Below are positions 23,801 to 35,124 of a stretch of DNA of 64,000 nt, one piece after another. Source of the stretch: Rapana venosa (lineage: Eukaryota; Mollusca; Gastropoda; Neogastropoda; Muricidae); NCBI GenBank assembly GCA_028751875.1, contig CM054167.1:30609824-30673823 (forward strand), read 5' to 3'. A model generated the notes under the pieces. The model had not been told where the DNA came from and did no database searches. It saw only the letters and a program-made list of their open reading frames with translations. Each line of letters starts with the position of its first letter. Positions within the stretch are counted from its first letter, which is position 1. Made by a program: the position numbers and the translations under genes.

Positions 23801-26800
23801 TGGGGGACATGGGGAAGGAAACAAAAGGGGGGTAAGGGACATGGAAGATGAAGAGAAAAAAGAGAAGAAGGACGAGAAGGGAATGGAGATGAACGTAGAA
23901 CTTGTGAAGGATGGACTGAAGAAGAAGAGGAGGATAGGTACATGGAGGATGAAGAAGAGGAGGAGAGGACATGGAAGATGAAGAAGAAGAACAACAACAA
24001 GAGGAGGAGGGAATGGAAGAAAAAGAGGAGGAAGGGACATGGACGAAGAAGTGGAGTTAGGGACTTGGAAGATGGAAGAAAGCAGAGGAGGAGGGACATG
24101 GAGGATGAAGAAGATGAAGGAAGAAGAAAAAGAAGAAAGAAGAACATGGAGAGAAAAAGTAGAGGAGGAGGGACATGCAGAAAAAGTTGAAGAGAAGGTG
24201 GGATTTGGGAAATTGAAGGGAAAAAGAGGAGGAGGACATGGAAGGAAGAAGGAAGAAGAAGAAGAGAGAAGTGGAGGAGGAGAAGAAGAAAGGAATGGAA
24301 GAAGAAGAGGAGGAGGGACATGGAAGATGAAGAAGAGGAGGTGAAGAAGAAGTGAGGGAAATGGAAAAGAAGAAAAAGAGGAGGAGGGATAAGGAAGAGA
24401 GAAAAGTGAGAGAAGGGACATGGAACGAAGAAGTAAATGAGGAGGAGGACATGGAAGAAGAAGAAGATGAGGAAGAGATGAAGAAGAAGATGAAGAAGAA
24501 AAGAAGAAGAAGAATGAAGAAAAAGAAGAAAGAAGAAGAAAAGGAGGGAGGAGGGACATGGAAGATGAAGAAGAAGAAGTAGAAGGAAGAGGAGGAGTTG
24601 GGACTTTCGAAGGAAGAAGGAGGATGGAGGAGGACATGGAAGATGAAGAAGAAGAAGATGAGGAGGAGGAAAAAAGGGACATGGAAGTAAGATAAAGGTG
24701 GAGGAGGGGGGACATGGAAGGAGAAGAAGAAGAAGGAGGAGGGACATGGAAGATAAGAGGGAGAAGAGAAGAATACTACATAGAAGATGAAGAAGAGAGG
24801 AGGAGGGACATGGAAGAAGAAGAGGAGGAGGGACACATGGAAGAAGAAGAAGAAGGCAGGAGGGACATGGAAAGGAACAAAAGGAGGGGGAGGGACATGG
24901 AAGTATGAAGAAGGAAGAAGAGGAGGAGGGACATGGAAGAAAAAGAAGATGAGAGGAGGGACATGGAAGGAAACAAAAGAAGGGAGGGACATGGAAGATT
25001 GAAGAAGAAAAAAGGTGAAGAAGGACGAGCAGGGACATGGAGGACGAAGAAGAAGATGGAAGGTAGGACTATGGTAGAAGTAGAGGAGGAGGTACATGGA
25101 GAAAGAAGAAGAGGAGGAGACATGGAAGATGAAGAACAAGAACAAACAATGAGGAGGAGAGACATCGGAAGAAAGTGGACGAAGGTCATGGAAGAAGAAG
25201 AGGAGGGGACTTGGAAGATGAAGATACGCAGAGGAGGAGGGACATGGGAGGATGATGAAGAAGAAGAAGTAAGAAGAATAAGAAGAAGAGAAGAGAAGAA
25301 GAAGAAGAGAAGAAGAAGAAATAAGGAGAAGAAGAAGATCATGGAAGATGAAAATGACAGTGGAAGAGGGACATGGCAGAAGAAAAAGTGAAGAGGAAGT
25401 GGGACTTGGAAATGAAGAAAAAAGAGGAGGAGGGACATGGAAGAAGAAGAAGAGAAGAAGAAAGAAGAAGAAGAAGAAGAAGAAGAGGAGGAGAAGGAAC
25501 TGAAAAAGTAGCGGAGTAGGGGACATGGCTGATGAAGAAGAGGAGGTGAAAGGCGGAGGAGGGAAATGGAAAAGTAGAAAATAAGAGGAGGAGGGATATG
25601 GTGAGAAGAAAAAGAGGAGAAGGAAATTGGAAGAGGAAGAAGAAAAAGATGGAAGGAGGGACATGGAACAGAAGAGTAAGAGAAGAAAAAGAATAGTAGA
25701 GTAGAAGAAGAAGATTGAAGAAATGGAGGAGGAGGGACATGGAAGATGAAGATGAAGAAGAAGAAGAAGAAGAAGAATGTGAAGAAGAAGTAGAAGAAGA
25801 TGAGGAGGAAGGAGGGACATTCGAAGTAGGAAGAAGGAGGATGAGGAGGGACATGGAAAAAGAAGAAGAAGAAGAAGAAGAAGAAAAGAAAAGATGAAAG
25901 AAGAAGAGGGGACATGGAAAGATAAGATGTAGAAAAAAAAAGGAAGAGGAGGAGTGGATGGACAGGGAAGATGAAGAAGTAGTTGAGGAAAGAGAAGGAC
26001 ATGAAGAAGAAGAAGAAGAGGAGGAGGAGGGACATGGAGAAGAAGAAGGAAGGAGGTGGAGGAGGACTCAAAAGATGAGAAGAAGAGGGGTGGACATTGA
26101 AGAATTAGGAAGATGAAGAGGGACATGGAAGAAGAGAGGTGGAGGAGGGACATGGAAGAAGAAGTGCAGAAAGGGACTTGAAGCTAGATGAGAGTGGATG
26201 AGGGACATGGTAAGAATAAGAAGATGAAGAGGGACATTGGAAGAAGAAGAAGAGGAGGAGGATGGGAAATCGAAGAAGAAGAAGAAGAAGAAGAGGAGGG
26301 AGAATTGGGAAGAAGCGAGGAGAAGGGACATAGAAGTTGAAGAAGAGGTGGGGACATGGAAGAGGAGGGAAGGGGACAATAGAACAAGAAGAAGGGCAGG
26401 AGGGACTTGGAAGAAAAAAGAAGAGGAGGTGGGAACATGGAGATGAAGAAGAAGAAGAGGAGGTGGCAGGGGACCATGGAAGAAGAAGACGAGGAGGAGG
26501 AGAACATTGGAAGAAGAAGAAGAAGAAGTGGACGTGGGAGGAGGGGACTTGGAACATTAAGAGAAGATGAAGAGGAAGTGGGACTTGGAAGATGAAGTAG
26601 AAGGAAGATGAAGAAGAAGGAGGGGTAGGGACATAGAAGAAGAAGAAGAGGAGGAGAGATACATGGAAGAAGAAGGGGAGGAGGAACATGGTAGATTAAG
26701 AAAAAGAAGAAGGGGAGGAGGAGGGACATGGAAGAAAAAAAAAAAAGGGGGAGGGACATGGAAGATGAAGAAGAAGAAGAGGAGGACGATGGACAAAAAA

Positions 26801-29800
26801 GAAGAAGAAGAACAGGAAGGAGAGACATGGAAGAAGAAAGAAGGGGAAAGAAGGACAGGGAAAAAGAAGAAGAGGAGGGACATTGAAGAAGAAGAAGAAG
26901 AAGAAGAAGAAAAAAGAAGAAGAAGGGGAAGAAGAAGAAGAAGAAGAAAAAGAAGAAGAAGAAGAATAAAACAAGAAGAGGAGGAGGAGGAGGAGGAGAG
27001 AACAGGGAAGAAGAAGACGAGGGGGAGGAGGAGGGATATGGAAATGAAAGAAAAAGAAAAGGAGAAGAAAAAGAAGAAGAAGAAGAAGAAGAAGAAGAAG
27101 AAGAAGGGGAGGGGAGGCACAATGGAAGAGAAGAAGAAGAAGAGGAGGAGGAGGAGGAGGGACATGGATGATGAAGAAGAAGAGGAGGAGGAGGACGAGG
27201 GACATGGAAGATGAAGAGGGGAGGCGGAGGAGGAAGGGGACATGGAAGATGAAGAAAAAGAGGAGGAGGAGGACGAGGGACATGGAAGATGAAGAGGCGT
27301 TGAGTAGGGACATGGAAGAAGAAGAAAAAGAAGAAGAAGAAGAAGAAGAAGAAGAAGAAGAAGAAAAGAAGAGGCAGATGAAGAAGAAAAGAGGAGGAGG
27401 AGGGAAAATGGAAGAAGAAGAAAAAGGAGGAAGGACATGGAAAAAGTAGAAAAAGAGGACAGGGACATGGAAGATAAAGAAGAAGAAGAAGAGGAGGAGG
27501 ACATGGAAGAAGAAGAAGAAGAAGAAGTAAAAGAAGAAAAAGAAGAAGAAGAAGAAGAAGAAGAAGAAGAAGAAGAAGAAGAAGAAGAAGAAGAAGAAAA
27601 AGAAAAAGAAAAAGAAGAAGAAGAAGAGGAGGAGGAGGGGGGACATGGTAAAAGAAGAAGAAGAAGATAAGGAGGAGGAGGGGGGGACATGGAAGATGAA
27701 GAAGAAAAAAGGGAGGAGGAGGGAAAACGAAAGAAAATAAGAAGAGGAGGAGGGACATGGAAGAAGAAGAAGAGGATGAGGAGGAGTGACATTAAAGAAG
27801 AAGAAGAAGAAGATGGGGAGGGACATGGAAGAAGAAGAAGAAGAGGAAGGGGAGGGACAGGGAAAAGAAGAATGGAGATGGGACATCGAAGAAGAAAGAG
27901 AGGAGGAGGGACATAGAAGATGAAGAAGAAGAGGAGGAGGGACATGGAAGAAGAAGAGGAGAGGGACAGGGAAGAAGAAGAAGAGCAGAAGGGAACAGGG
28001 AAGAAAAAAGAAGAGGAGGAGGACATGAAAGATGAAGAAGAAGGGGAGGGGGAGGGACATGGAAGAAGAAGAAAGGAGGATGAGAGACATGGAAGAAGAA
28101 GGGGAGGAGGGACATAGAAGAAGAAGAAGAGGTGGGGGAATAGACATGGAAGAAGAAGAAGAGGGGGAGGGAATGGAAGAAGAAGAAGACGAGGAGGGAC
28201 ATGGAAGAAAAAAAAGAAGAGGAAGAGGGACATGGAAGAAGAAGAAGAAGAAGAGGAGGAGGAGGAGGACATGGAAGAAGAAGAAGAACAGGTGGAAAGA
28301 CAGGGAAGAAGAAGACGAGGAGAAGGGACATGAAAAAGAAGAAGAGGAGGAGGGACATGGAAGAAGAAGAAAGAAGAGGAGGACGAGAAGGAGGAAAGGA
28401 GAACAGGGAAGAAGAAGACGAGGAGGAGGGGGAGAAGGAGGAGGAAGGGGACATGGAAGATGAAGAAGAAGGGGAGGAGAGGGACAGGGAAAAGAAGAAG
28501 AACAAGAGGAGGGGATGGACAGGGAAAAGATGAATTAGAAGAAGAAGAAGAAAAGAAAGAAGAAAAAAGAAAAGAAGAAAAGAAGAAGAAGAAGAAGAAA
28601 GAAAGAAGAAGAAGAAGAAGAAGAAGAAGAAGAAGAAGAAGAGGAGGAGGAGGGACATGTAAGATGAAGAAGAAGAAGAGGAGGAGGAGCAGGGACATGG
28701 ATGATGAAAAAGAAGGAGGAGGAGGAGGGATATGAAGATTAAGAAGAAGAAGAAGAGGAGGGGGGACATGGAAGATGAAGTAGAAGAAAAAGAGGAGGAA
28801 GGAACATGAAAGAAGAAGAAGACGAGGAGGGACATGGAAAAAAAAAAAGAAGAGGAGGAGGGACATGGAAGATGAAGAAGAAGAGGAGAAGGAGGATGGA
28901 CATGGAAGAAGAAGAAGAACAGGAGGAGAGACATGCAAGAAGAAGAGGAAAAGGGACATGGAAAAAGAAGAAGAGGAGGAGGGACATGGAAAAAAAGAAG
29001 AAGAAGATGAAGAAAAGAAGAGGAGGAGAGGAGAGGAGGAGGAGGAGGGAGGAGGAGGAGGAGGAGAGGAGGGGGGAGGGGGAAGACATAGAAGAAGAAG
29101 ACGAGGAGGAAGGGGAGAAGGAGGAGGAAGGGGACATGGAAGATGAGAAGAAGAGGAGGAGGAGGGACATGGAAGATGAAGAAAAAGAAGAATGAAAAAA
29201 GAAGAAGAAGAAGAAGAAGAAGAATAAGAAGAAGAAGAAGAAGAAGAAGAGGAGGAGGAGGAGAGGGGGACATGTAAGATGAAGAAAAAAGAAGAGGAGG
29301 AGGGGGGCCCATAATTGATGAAGAAGAAAGAGGAGGAGGGACATCAAAGAAAAAAAAAAGGAGGAGGAGAGACATGGTAGAAGAAGAGGAGAAGGGACAT
29401 AAAAGAAGAAGAAGAGGAGGGACATGGAAAAAAAAGAAGAGCAGGGGGGACATGGAAGGAAAAAAAGAAGAGGAGGAGGGACATGGAAGAGATGAAGAAG
29501 AAGAAGGGGAGGAGGAGGGACATGGAAGAAGAAGAAGAGGAGGAGGAAGACATGGAAGAAGAGGAGGAGGGACATAGAAGAAGAAGAAGAGGAGAGGGAC
29601 ATGGTAGATTAAGAAGAAGAAGAAGAGGGACATGGAAGATGAAGTAGAAAAAGAAGAAGAGGAGGAGGGGGGACATGGAAGATGAAGTAGAAAAAGAAGA
29701 AGGGGAGGAGGAGGGACATGGAAGATGAAGTAGAAAAAGAAGAAGAGGAGGAGGAGGGACATGGAGGAGAAGAAGACGAGGAGGGACATGGAAGAAAAAA

Positions 29801-32800
29801 AGAAGAGGAAGAGGGATATGGAAGAAAAAGAAGAAAAGGAGGAGGAGGAGAACATGGAAGAAGAAGAAGACGAGGAGGGACATGGAAGAAAAAAAGAATA
29901 GGAAGAGGGACATTGAAAAAAAAGAAGAAGAAGAGGAGGAGGAGGAACATGGAAGAAGAAGAAGACGGGGAGGACATGGAAGAAAAAAAAAGGGGAGGAG
30001 GGACATGGAAGATGAAGAAGAGGAGGAGGAGGGACATGAAAGAAAAAAGAAGAGGAGGAGGAGGGACATGAAGAAAAAGAGGAGAGGTACATTGAAGAAG
30101 AAGACGAAGACGAGGAGGAGGGACATGGAAGATTGAAGAAGAACAGCAACAACAAGAGGAGCAGGGACATGCAAGAAGAAGAAGAGGAGGAAAGGGAAAC
30201 GAAGAAGAAGAAAAGAAGAAGAAGAAGAAGAAGAAGAAGAAAAGAAGAAGAAGAAGGGGAACATGAAAGATGAAGAAGAAGAGGAGGAGGGACATGGAAG
30301 AAGAAAAAGAAGAGAGGAGAGACATGGCAGAAAAAGATGAAGAGGAGGGGGGACATGGAAGATGAAAAAAAGGAGGAGGACATGGAAGAATAAGAAGAGA
30401 AGGGAAGGACATGGCAGAAGAAGAAGAGGAGGGACATGGAAATGAAGAAAAAGATGGAGGGGGAAAGGAGAGGGAAATGGAAGAAGAAGAAAAAGAGAGA
30501 GGGACATGGAAGAAGAAGAAAAGAGGAGGAGGGACATGGAAGATGAAATAGAAGAAGAAGAAGAGGAGGAAAAGGCCATGGAAGACGAAGAAGACGAGGA
30601 GGGACATGGAAAAAAAAAGAAGAGGAGGAGGACATGGAAGAAGAAGAAGAGAGAAGGGAATGGAAAAAAAGAAGGGGAGGAGGGACATGGAAGAAGAAGA
30701 AGAAGAAGAAGAAGAAAAAAGAACAAGAAGAACAAGAAAAAACAAGAGGAGGAGGAGGGGAAAAGGAGGAGAGACGGAAGAAGAAGAAGAAGAAGAGGAG
30801 GGGGACATGGAAGATGAAGAAAAAGGAGGAGGGGGAGGGACATGAAAGATGAAGAAAAAGAAGAGGAAAAGAAGAAAGAAGTAGAAAAAAGGAGAAGAAG
30901 AAAAAGAAGAAGAAGAAGAGGAGGAGGGACATGTAAGATGAAGAAGAAGAAGAGGAGGAGGAGGGACATGAAAGAAAAAAAAAGAGGAGGAGGAGGAGGA
31001 GGGAGGAAGGGGACATGGAAGATGAAGAAAAAGAGGAGGAGGAGGACGAGGGACATGAAAGAAAAGAAGAAGAAGAAGAAGAAGAGGCAGATGAAGAAGA
31101 AGAAGAAGAGGAGGAGGGGACTGGAAGAAAAGAAGAAGAAGAAGAGGAGGAGGGACAGGGAAGAGAAGAAGAAGAAGAAGGAGGAGGGGGAGGAACATGG
31201 AAGATGAAAGAAAAAAGGGGAAGGGGGAGAAGGGAGGGACATGGAAGATGAAGAAGAGGGGAGGGACATGGTGATGAAGAAAAAGAGGAGTATGGACATG
31301 GAAGAAGAAGAAGAGTGGGAGAAGGGACATGGAAAAGAAGAGGAGAAGGACATGGAAGAAGAAGGGGAGGAGGGACAGGAAGATGAAGAAGAAGAGGAGG
31401 AGGGACATGGAAGAAGAAGAAGAAGAAGAAGAAGAAGAAGAAGAAGAAGAAGAAGAAGAAAAATGGAAGATGAAGAAGAAGGGGAGGAGGACATGGAAGA
31501 AGAAGAAGAGGAGGGACAAGGAAGAAAAAATGAAGAAGAGGAGGGACATGGAAGATGAAGAAAAAGAGGAGGGGATATGGAAGAAGAAGAAAAGGAGGGA
31601 CATGAAAGATGAAGAAGAAGAGGAGGGACATGGAAGATGAAGAAAAGGTGGAGGAGGAGAAGGAGGGAAATGGAAGAAAAAGAAAAGAGAACGAAATACA
31701 GGGAAGAAGAAGAAGAAGAGGAGGATGGACATGGAAGAAGAAGAAGAGGAGGAGGAAGGACATGGAAGAAAAGAAGAGGAGGAGAGACATGGAAGAAAAG
31801 AAGAAGACGAAGAGGAGGACATGGAAAAGAAGAAGGAGGAGGAGAGACATGGAAAAAGAAGAAGAAAAGAAGAAGAAAAAGAAGAAGAAGAAAAGAAGAA
31901 GAAGAAAAAGAAGAAGAAGAAGAAAAGGAGGAGGGGGACCTAGAGAAGAAGAAGATGAAAGGGACATGGAAGATGAAGAAGGGGAGAAGGGACATGGAAG
32001 AAGAAGATGGGGAGGAGGGACATGGAAAAACAAACAAGAGGAGGACGAGGACAATAGAAGAAAGAAGAGGAGGGACATGGAAGAAGAAGAAAAGAAAAAG
32101 AAGAAGAAGAAGAAGAAGAAAGAAAGGAAGAAGAAGAAGAAGAAGAAGAGGGGGAGGAGGAGGAGGAGGGGGGAGGAGGACATGGAAGAAGAAGAAAAGA
32201 AGAAGAAGAAGAAGAAGAAGAAGAAGAAGAAGAAGAAGAAGAAAGAAAGAAGAAGAAGAAGAAGAAGAAGAAGAAGAAGAAGAGGGGGAGGAGGAGGAGG
32301 GGGAGGAGGAGTAGGGACATGGAAGAAGAAGAAGAAGAAGAAGAAAAGAAGAAGAAGAAGAAAAGAAGAAGAGGAGGAGGAGGATGGGGAAAGGAGGAGG
32401 GACGTGAAGAAGAAGAGGAGGACGAGGGATATGGAAGAAGAGAAATAGAAGAAGAAGAAGAAGAAGAGGAGGAGGGGGGAAACATGGAAGAAGAAGAAGA
32501 AGAAGAAAAAGAGGAGAAGGGACATGGAGAAAGAAGAAGAAGATGAGGGGGAAGGGGAGGGACAGGGAAGAAGAAGAAGAAGAGGAGGAGGAGGGACAGG
32601 GAAAGAAGAAGGAGAGGAGGAGGAGGAGGCAAGGGAAGACGAAGACGAAGACGAAGAAGAAGAAAAGAAGAAGAAGAGGGACATGGAAGAAGAAGAAGAA
32701 GAGGAGGAGGACATGGAAGAAGAAGAAGAAGAAGAAGAAAAAGAAGAAGAAGAAGAAGAAGAAGAAGAAGAGGGACAGAAGAAGAAAAGAAGAAGAAGAA

Positions 32801-32825
32801 GAAGAAGAAGAAGAAGAAAAATTAT
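17360..32825 (+). repeat. polypurine minisatellite array 2, about 15.5 kb
   Basis: Continuous plus-strand purine sequence with the same GGGACATGGAAGA core as array 1. Towards the right (about 26.8 kb onward) the core becomes sparser and long pure GAA stretches of 50-100 bases appear, for example near 27325-27365, 27535-27600 and 32200-32280. Blocks recur at larger spacing: a stretch around GGGACATGGAAGATGAAGAA with GAGGACGAGGGACATG is shared near 27228 and 31008, and another near 28400 and 29088. Minus-strand open frames reach 1640 codons purely because polypyrimidine DNA contains no stop codons. Confidence 0.95.
20890..21780 (+). other. homopolymer-inflated segment in array 2
   Basis: The regular GAAGAAGAGG texture is replaced by AAAAAAGAAAAAGGGG-like runs while the GGACAT core persists at intervals (20965, 21108, 21240, 21263, 21689). 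This looks like the same satellite with base calls collapsed into homopolymers, more likely a consensus problem than a different repeat. Confidence 0.6.
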
Positions 32826-32829
32826 AGAA

Positions 32830-32843
32830 AGGAAAAGAAGAAA

Positions 32844-32877
<34 letters not shown>

Positions 32878-32935
32878 GCAACAACAAGAACAAGAGCAAA
32901 AACAAATAGAAGAACAAGAAAGTAGAGCTACAATA
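32830..32935 (+). repeat. AAC trinucleotide tract at the array end
   Basis: The purine array ends in (ACA)n with GACAAC and AGCAAC variants, then passes into unique sequence and a SINE-B copy. Confidence 0.8.
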
Positions 32936-32957
32936 GCATCGTGATTTAAAACGGTAC

Positions 32958-33172
32958 AGGTAAAGATGTTCCTATAACCTATGTGGTCGTTGGGAAGCGA
33001 GGTGTCAATGGCCTCAGCTTCTCCAGGGGCCAGCATATTGAGGGTGGCGCCCATCTCCTCTCCCTCGCTGCTTAATCTTTCCTGACCCTGAAGAGGGCAG
33101 GTATCCACTTACAGCTGGGTGAACTGTACTGAAGCCAAGGCACGCAAACGTTCACCCATCCACTTGATAACC
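32958..33172 (-). mobile_element. SINE-B, 5'-truncated
   Basis: Plus-strand order starts GGTAAAGATGTTCCTATAAC (3' end) and runs through CCCATCTCCTCTCCCTCGC to CGTTCACCCATCCACTTGAT, which is the 5S-like TGGATGGGTGAACG block. The upstream 5S part and tRNA-like head are missing. Confidence 0.85.
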
Positions 33173-33394
33173 ACCCACAGATTACGTACGGAATAGCAAA
33201 AGGACAAAAAAAAGGTAAGAAAAAAAGTTACTCACAAACCAGTCTCAACATTTTGAACTTGGTGAAAATCCATTCCATCTACCTTGAATGACTTAGATAT
33301 TTATTTCTGGAACATAAAAAAACCATCCATAGTTTGCTTGTGTTGTTGATATTGTTGCCTTATGTTTAAAGTCTGTTCACATTTAAGTGACATT

Positions 33395-33565
33395 TGACTA
33401 GAGAGAGACAGAGAGAGAGAGAGACAGAGAGAGACAGAGAGAGACAGATAGACATAGACAGTCAGACACAGACAGATAGAGAGAGACAGACAGAGACAGA
33501 CTGGGACAGAGAGAGAGAGACAGACAAAAAAAGACAGAGACAGACAGACAGACAGATATTTATTT
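33395..33565 (+). repeat. GAGACA/GACA simple repeat
   Basis: Imperfect (GACA)n and (GAGA)n. A related tract continues at 33790-33880 after the SINE-A fragment, as if the SINE had inserted into or beside it. Confidence 0.85.
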
Positions 33566-33574
33566 ATATTTATT

Positions 33575-33787
33575 CTTTTATATCGAGGATAATGGAATAA
33601 GCACTTATGTGCTTTTTTACATCTAGTCCCCGTGTGTATGCGGTTTTGTAAATTCTGTCATCTGTTCCCACCGGCACACAATGGCCTACTCTTACGAAAA
33701 GCGGAACAAGATTTAACGTGTGCGCAAGATGTTCTGCGTGCGTTCGCACACGGGACCTCGGTTTATACTCTCATCCGAAGGACTTGC
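33575..33787 (-). mobile_element. SINE-A, 5'-truncated
   Basis: Begins TTTATATCGAGGATAATGG in plus order and ends at TCATCCGAAGGACTT, exactly the same truncation region as several other copies (14437, 60875, 63070). GACA repeats lie on both sides. Confidence 0.9.
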
Positions 33788-34047
33788 GAGATAGAAGATA
33801 GACAGAAACAGACAGAGACAGACAGACATAGACAGAAACAGACAGAGACAGACAGACACAGACAGACAGAGACAAACTATCCTTTTCAACCCTACGGGTT
33901 CACACAGACCGTTCAAAACGTGTTCGTTCCAAACTGTCAGTGTGAACAGGACGAACTGCTTGCAACACGAAACGTTTGCAAAGTTGCACAAAGTGAAAAA
34001 AAAAGTCGATGTGTGCAGCCGGCCCGATGCTTCAATCACACTCTCAC

Positions 34048-34054
34048 ACACACA

Positions 34055-34145
<91 letters not shown>
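34048..34145. repeat. CA microsatellite
   Basis: (CACG)n then (CA)n over about 100 bases. The 33890-34300 stretch is otherwise unique with no recognised gene. Confidence 0.9.
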
Positions 34146-34299
34146 GGCACAAGGTGATCTGTAATTTTGACAACCGAGGGCTGATTGGATAGAGGATGCG
34201 AGCAGGCCGTTTGAACCTGATCCAAAATAGAACAGGATCTATCTCCAACGGTCAGGTCACAAGTGAGGCCACAAGGTGCTTGGGACGTTACTCGAGACA

Positions 34300-34640
34300 T
34301 GGGGGGACGGGATAGCCTAGTGGCTAGAACATTGCGCTCGCAATCCGACAACCCGGGTTCGATTCCCGTTCAAGGGGATATTTTCCCCTGGAGTTAACAT
34401 CAGTGCAGACTCCACTCTCCCCAAAAGTCCTTCGGATGAGACTGTAAACCGAGGCCACGTGTGCGAACGCGCACGCAGAACATCTTGCGCACACGTTAAA
34501 ATCCTGTTCCGCTTTTCGTAAGAGTAGGCCATTGTGTGTCGAGGGGAAACCGATGACAATTTACAAAACTGCATACACACGGGGACTGGATGTAAAAAAA
34601 AGCACATAAATGCTTATTCCATTATCCTCGATATAAAAGA
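34300..34640 (+). mobile_element. SINE-A, full-length
   Basis: A tRNA-derived SINE of about 340 bp. The head has an A box (TAGCCTAGTGGCTAGAAC) and a B box (GGTTCGATTCC) at tRNA-like spacing. The body has the central block CTTCGGATGAGACTGTAAAC, then TTCCGCTTTTCGTAAGAGTA. The 3' end is CATTATCCTCGATATAAAAG followed by AATAA/AAATA repeats. It is not a functional tRNA gene because no acceptor stem closes. Confidence 0.92.
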
Positions 34641-34751
34641 ATAAAATAAAATAAAATAAAAAATAAAAAACGTTTCCAGTGACAGACGATCCTGTTTGGA
34701 ATCCGTTTCGGCCTGACGTCCCAGCCTTACAGTTTAGGAGGCTAGTCTGGT

Positions 34752-35115
34752 GGGAGGAGATAGCCTGGCGGTTAGAGTGATACGCATTGCGCTCATGATC
34801 TGCTGACCCGAGTTCGAATCTCGTTCAAGAGGACTTTTCCTCTGGAATTAATATCAGTGCCGACTCCATCCCCCCCCCCCCCCCCCCCCACCCCCCCTCC
34901 CCCCCCCCCCCCCTCCCCCCCATCCCAAAAGTCCATCGGATGAGACTATAAACCGAGGTCCCTTGTAGTGTACGACCCCACGCAGAACATCTTGCGCACG
35001 CGTTAATAACCCCTTCCGCTTTTCGAAAAAGTAGGCTATTGTATGCCCCGGCAAGGGAAGGGATGACAAAATTTACAAAACTGCATACACACGGGGACAA
35101 GATGTAAAAAAAAAG
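34752..35115 (+). mobile_element. SINE-A variant 2
   Basis: Head GATAGCCTGGCGGTTAGAGTG and GAGTTCGAATCTCG differ from the main SINE-A head, but the body is the same family. A C-rich tract (about 50 bases, 34868-34921) expands the site between GACTCCA and AAAAGTCC. Related variant-2 copies lie at 47158, 58404 and 60270. Confidence 0.88.
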
Positions 35116-35124
35116 TCAAATGGT

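Noticed and set aside
27792..32714. 1640-codon minus-strand open frame (and others of 600-1250 codons in both purine arrays)
   Set aside because: The minus strand is polypyrimidine, so stop codons cannot occur except at the CAT cores. The Ser/Leu/Pro/Phe repeats and equally long frames in all three phases show a composition effect, not a gene.
34300..34375. possible tRNA gene at the SINE-A head
   Set aside because: A and B boxes are present, but the ends do not pair into an acceptor stem and the sequence continues into the SINE body. It recurs in many copies.
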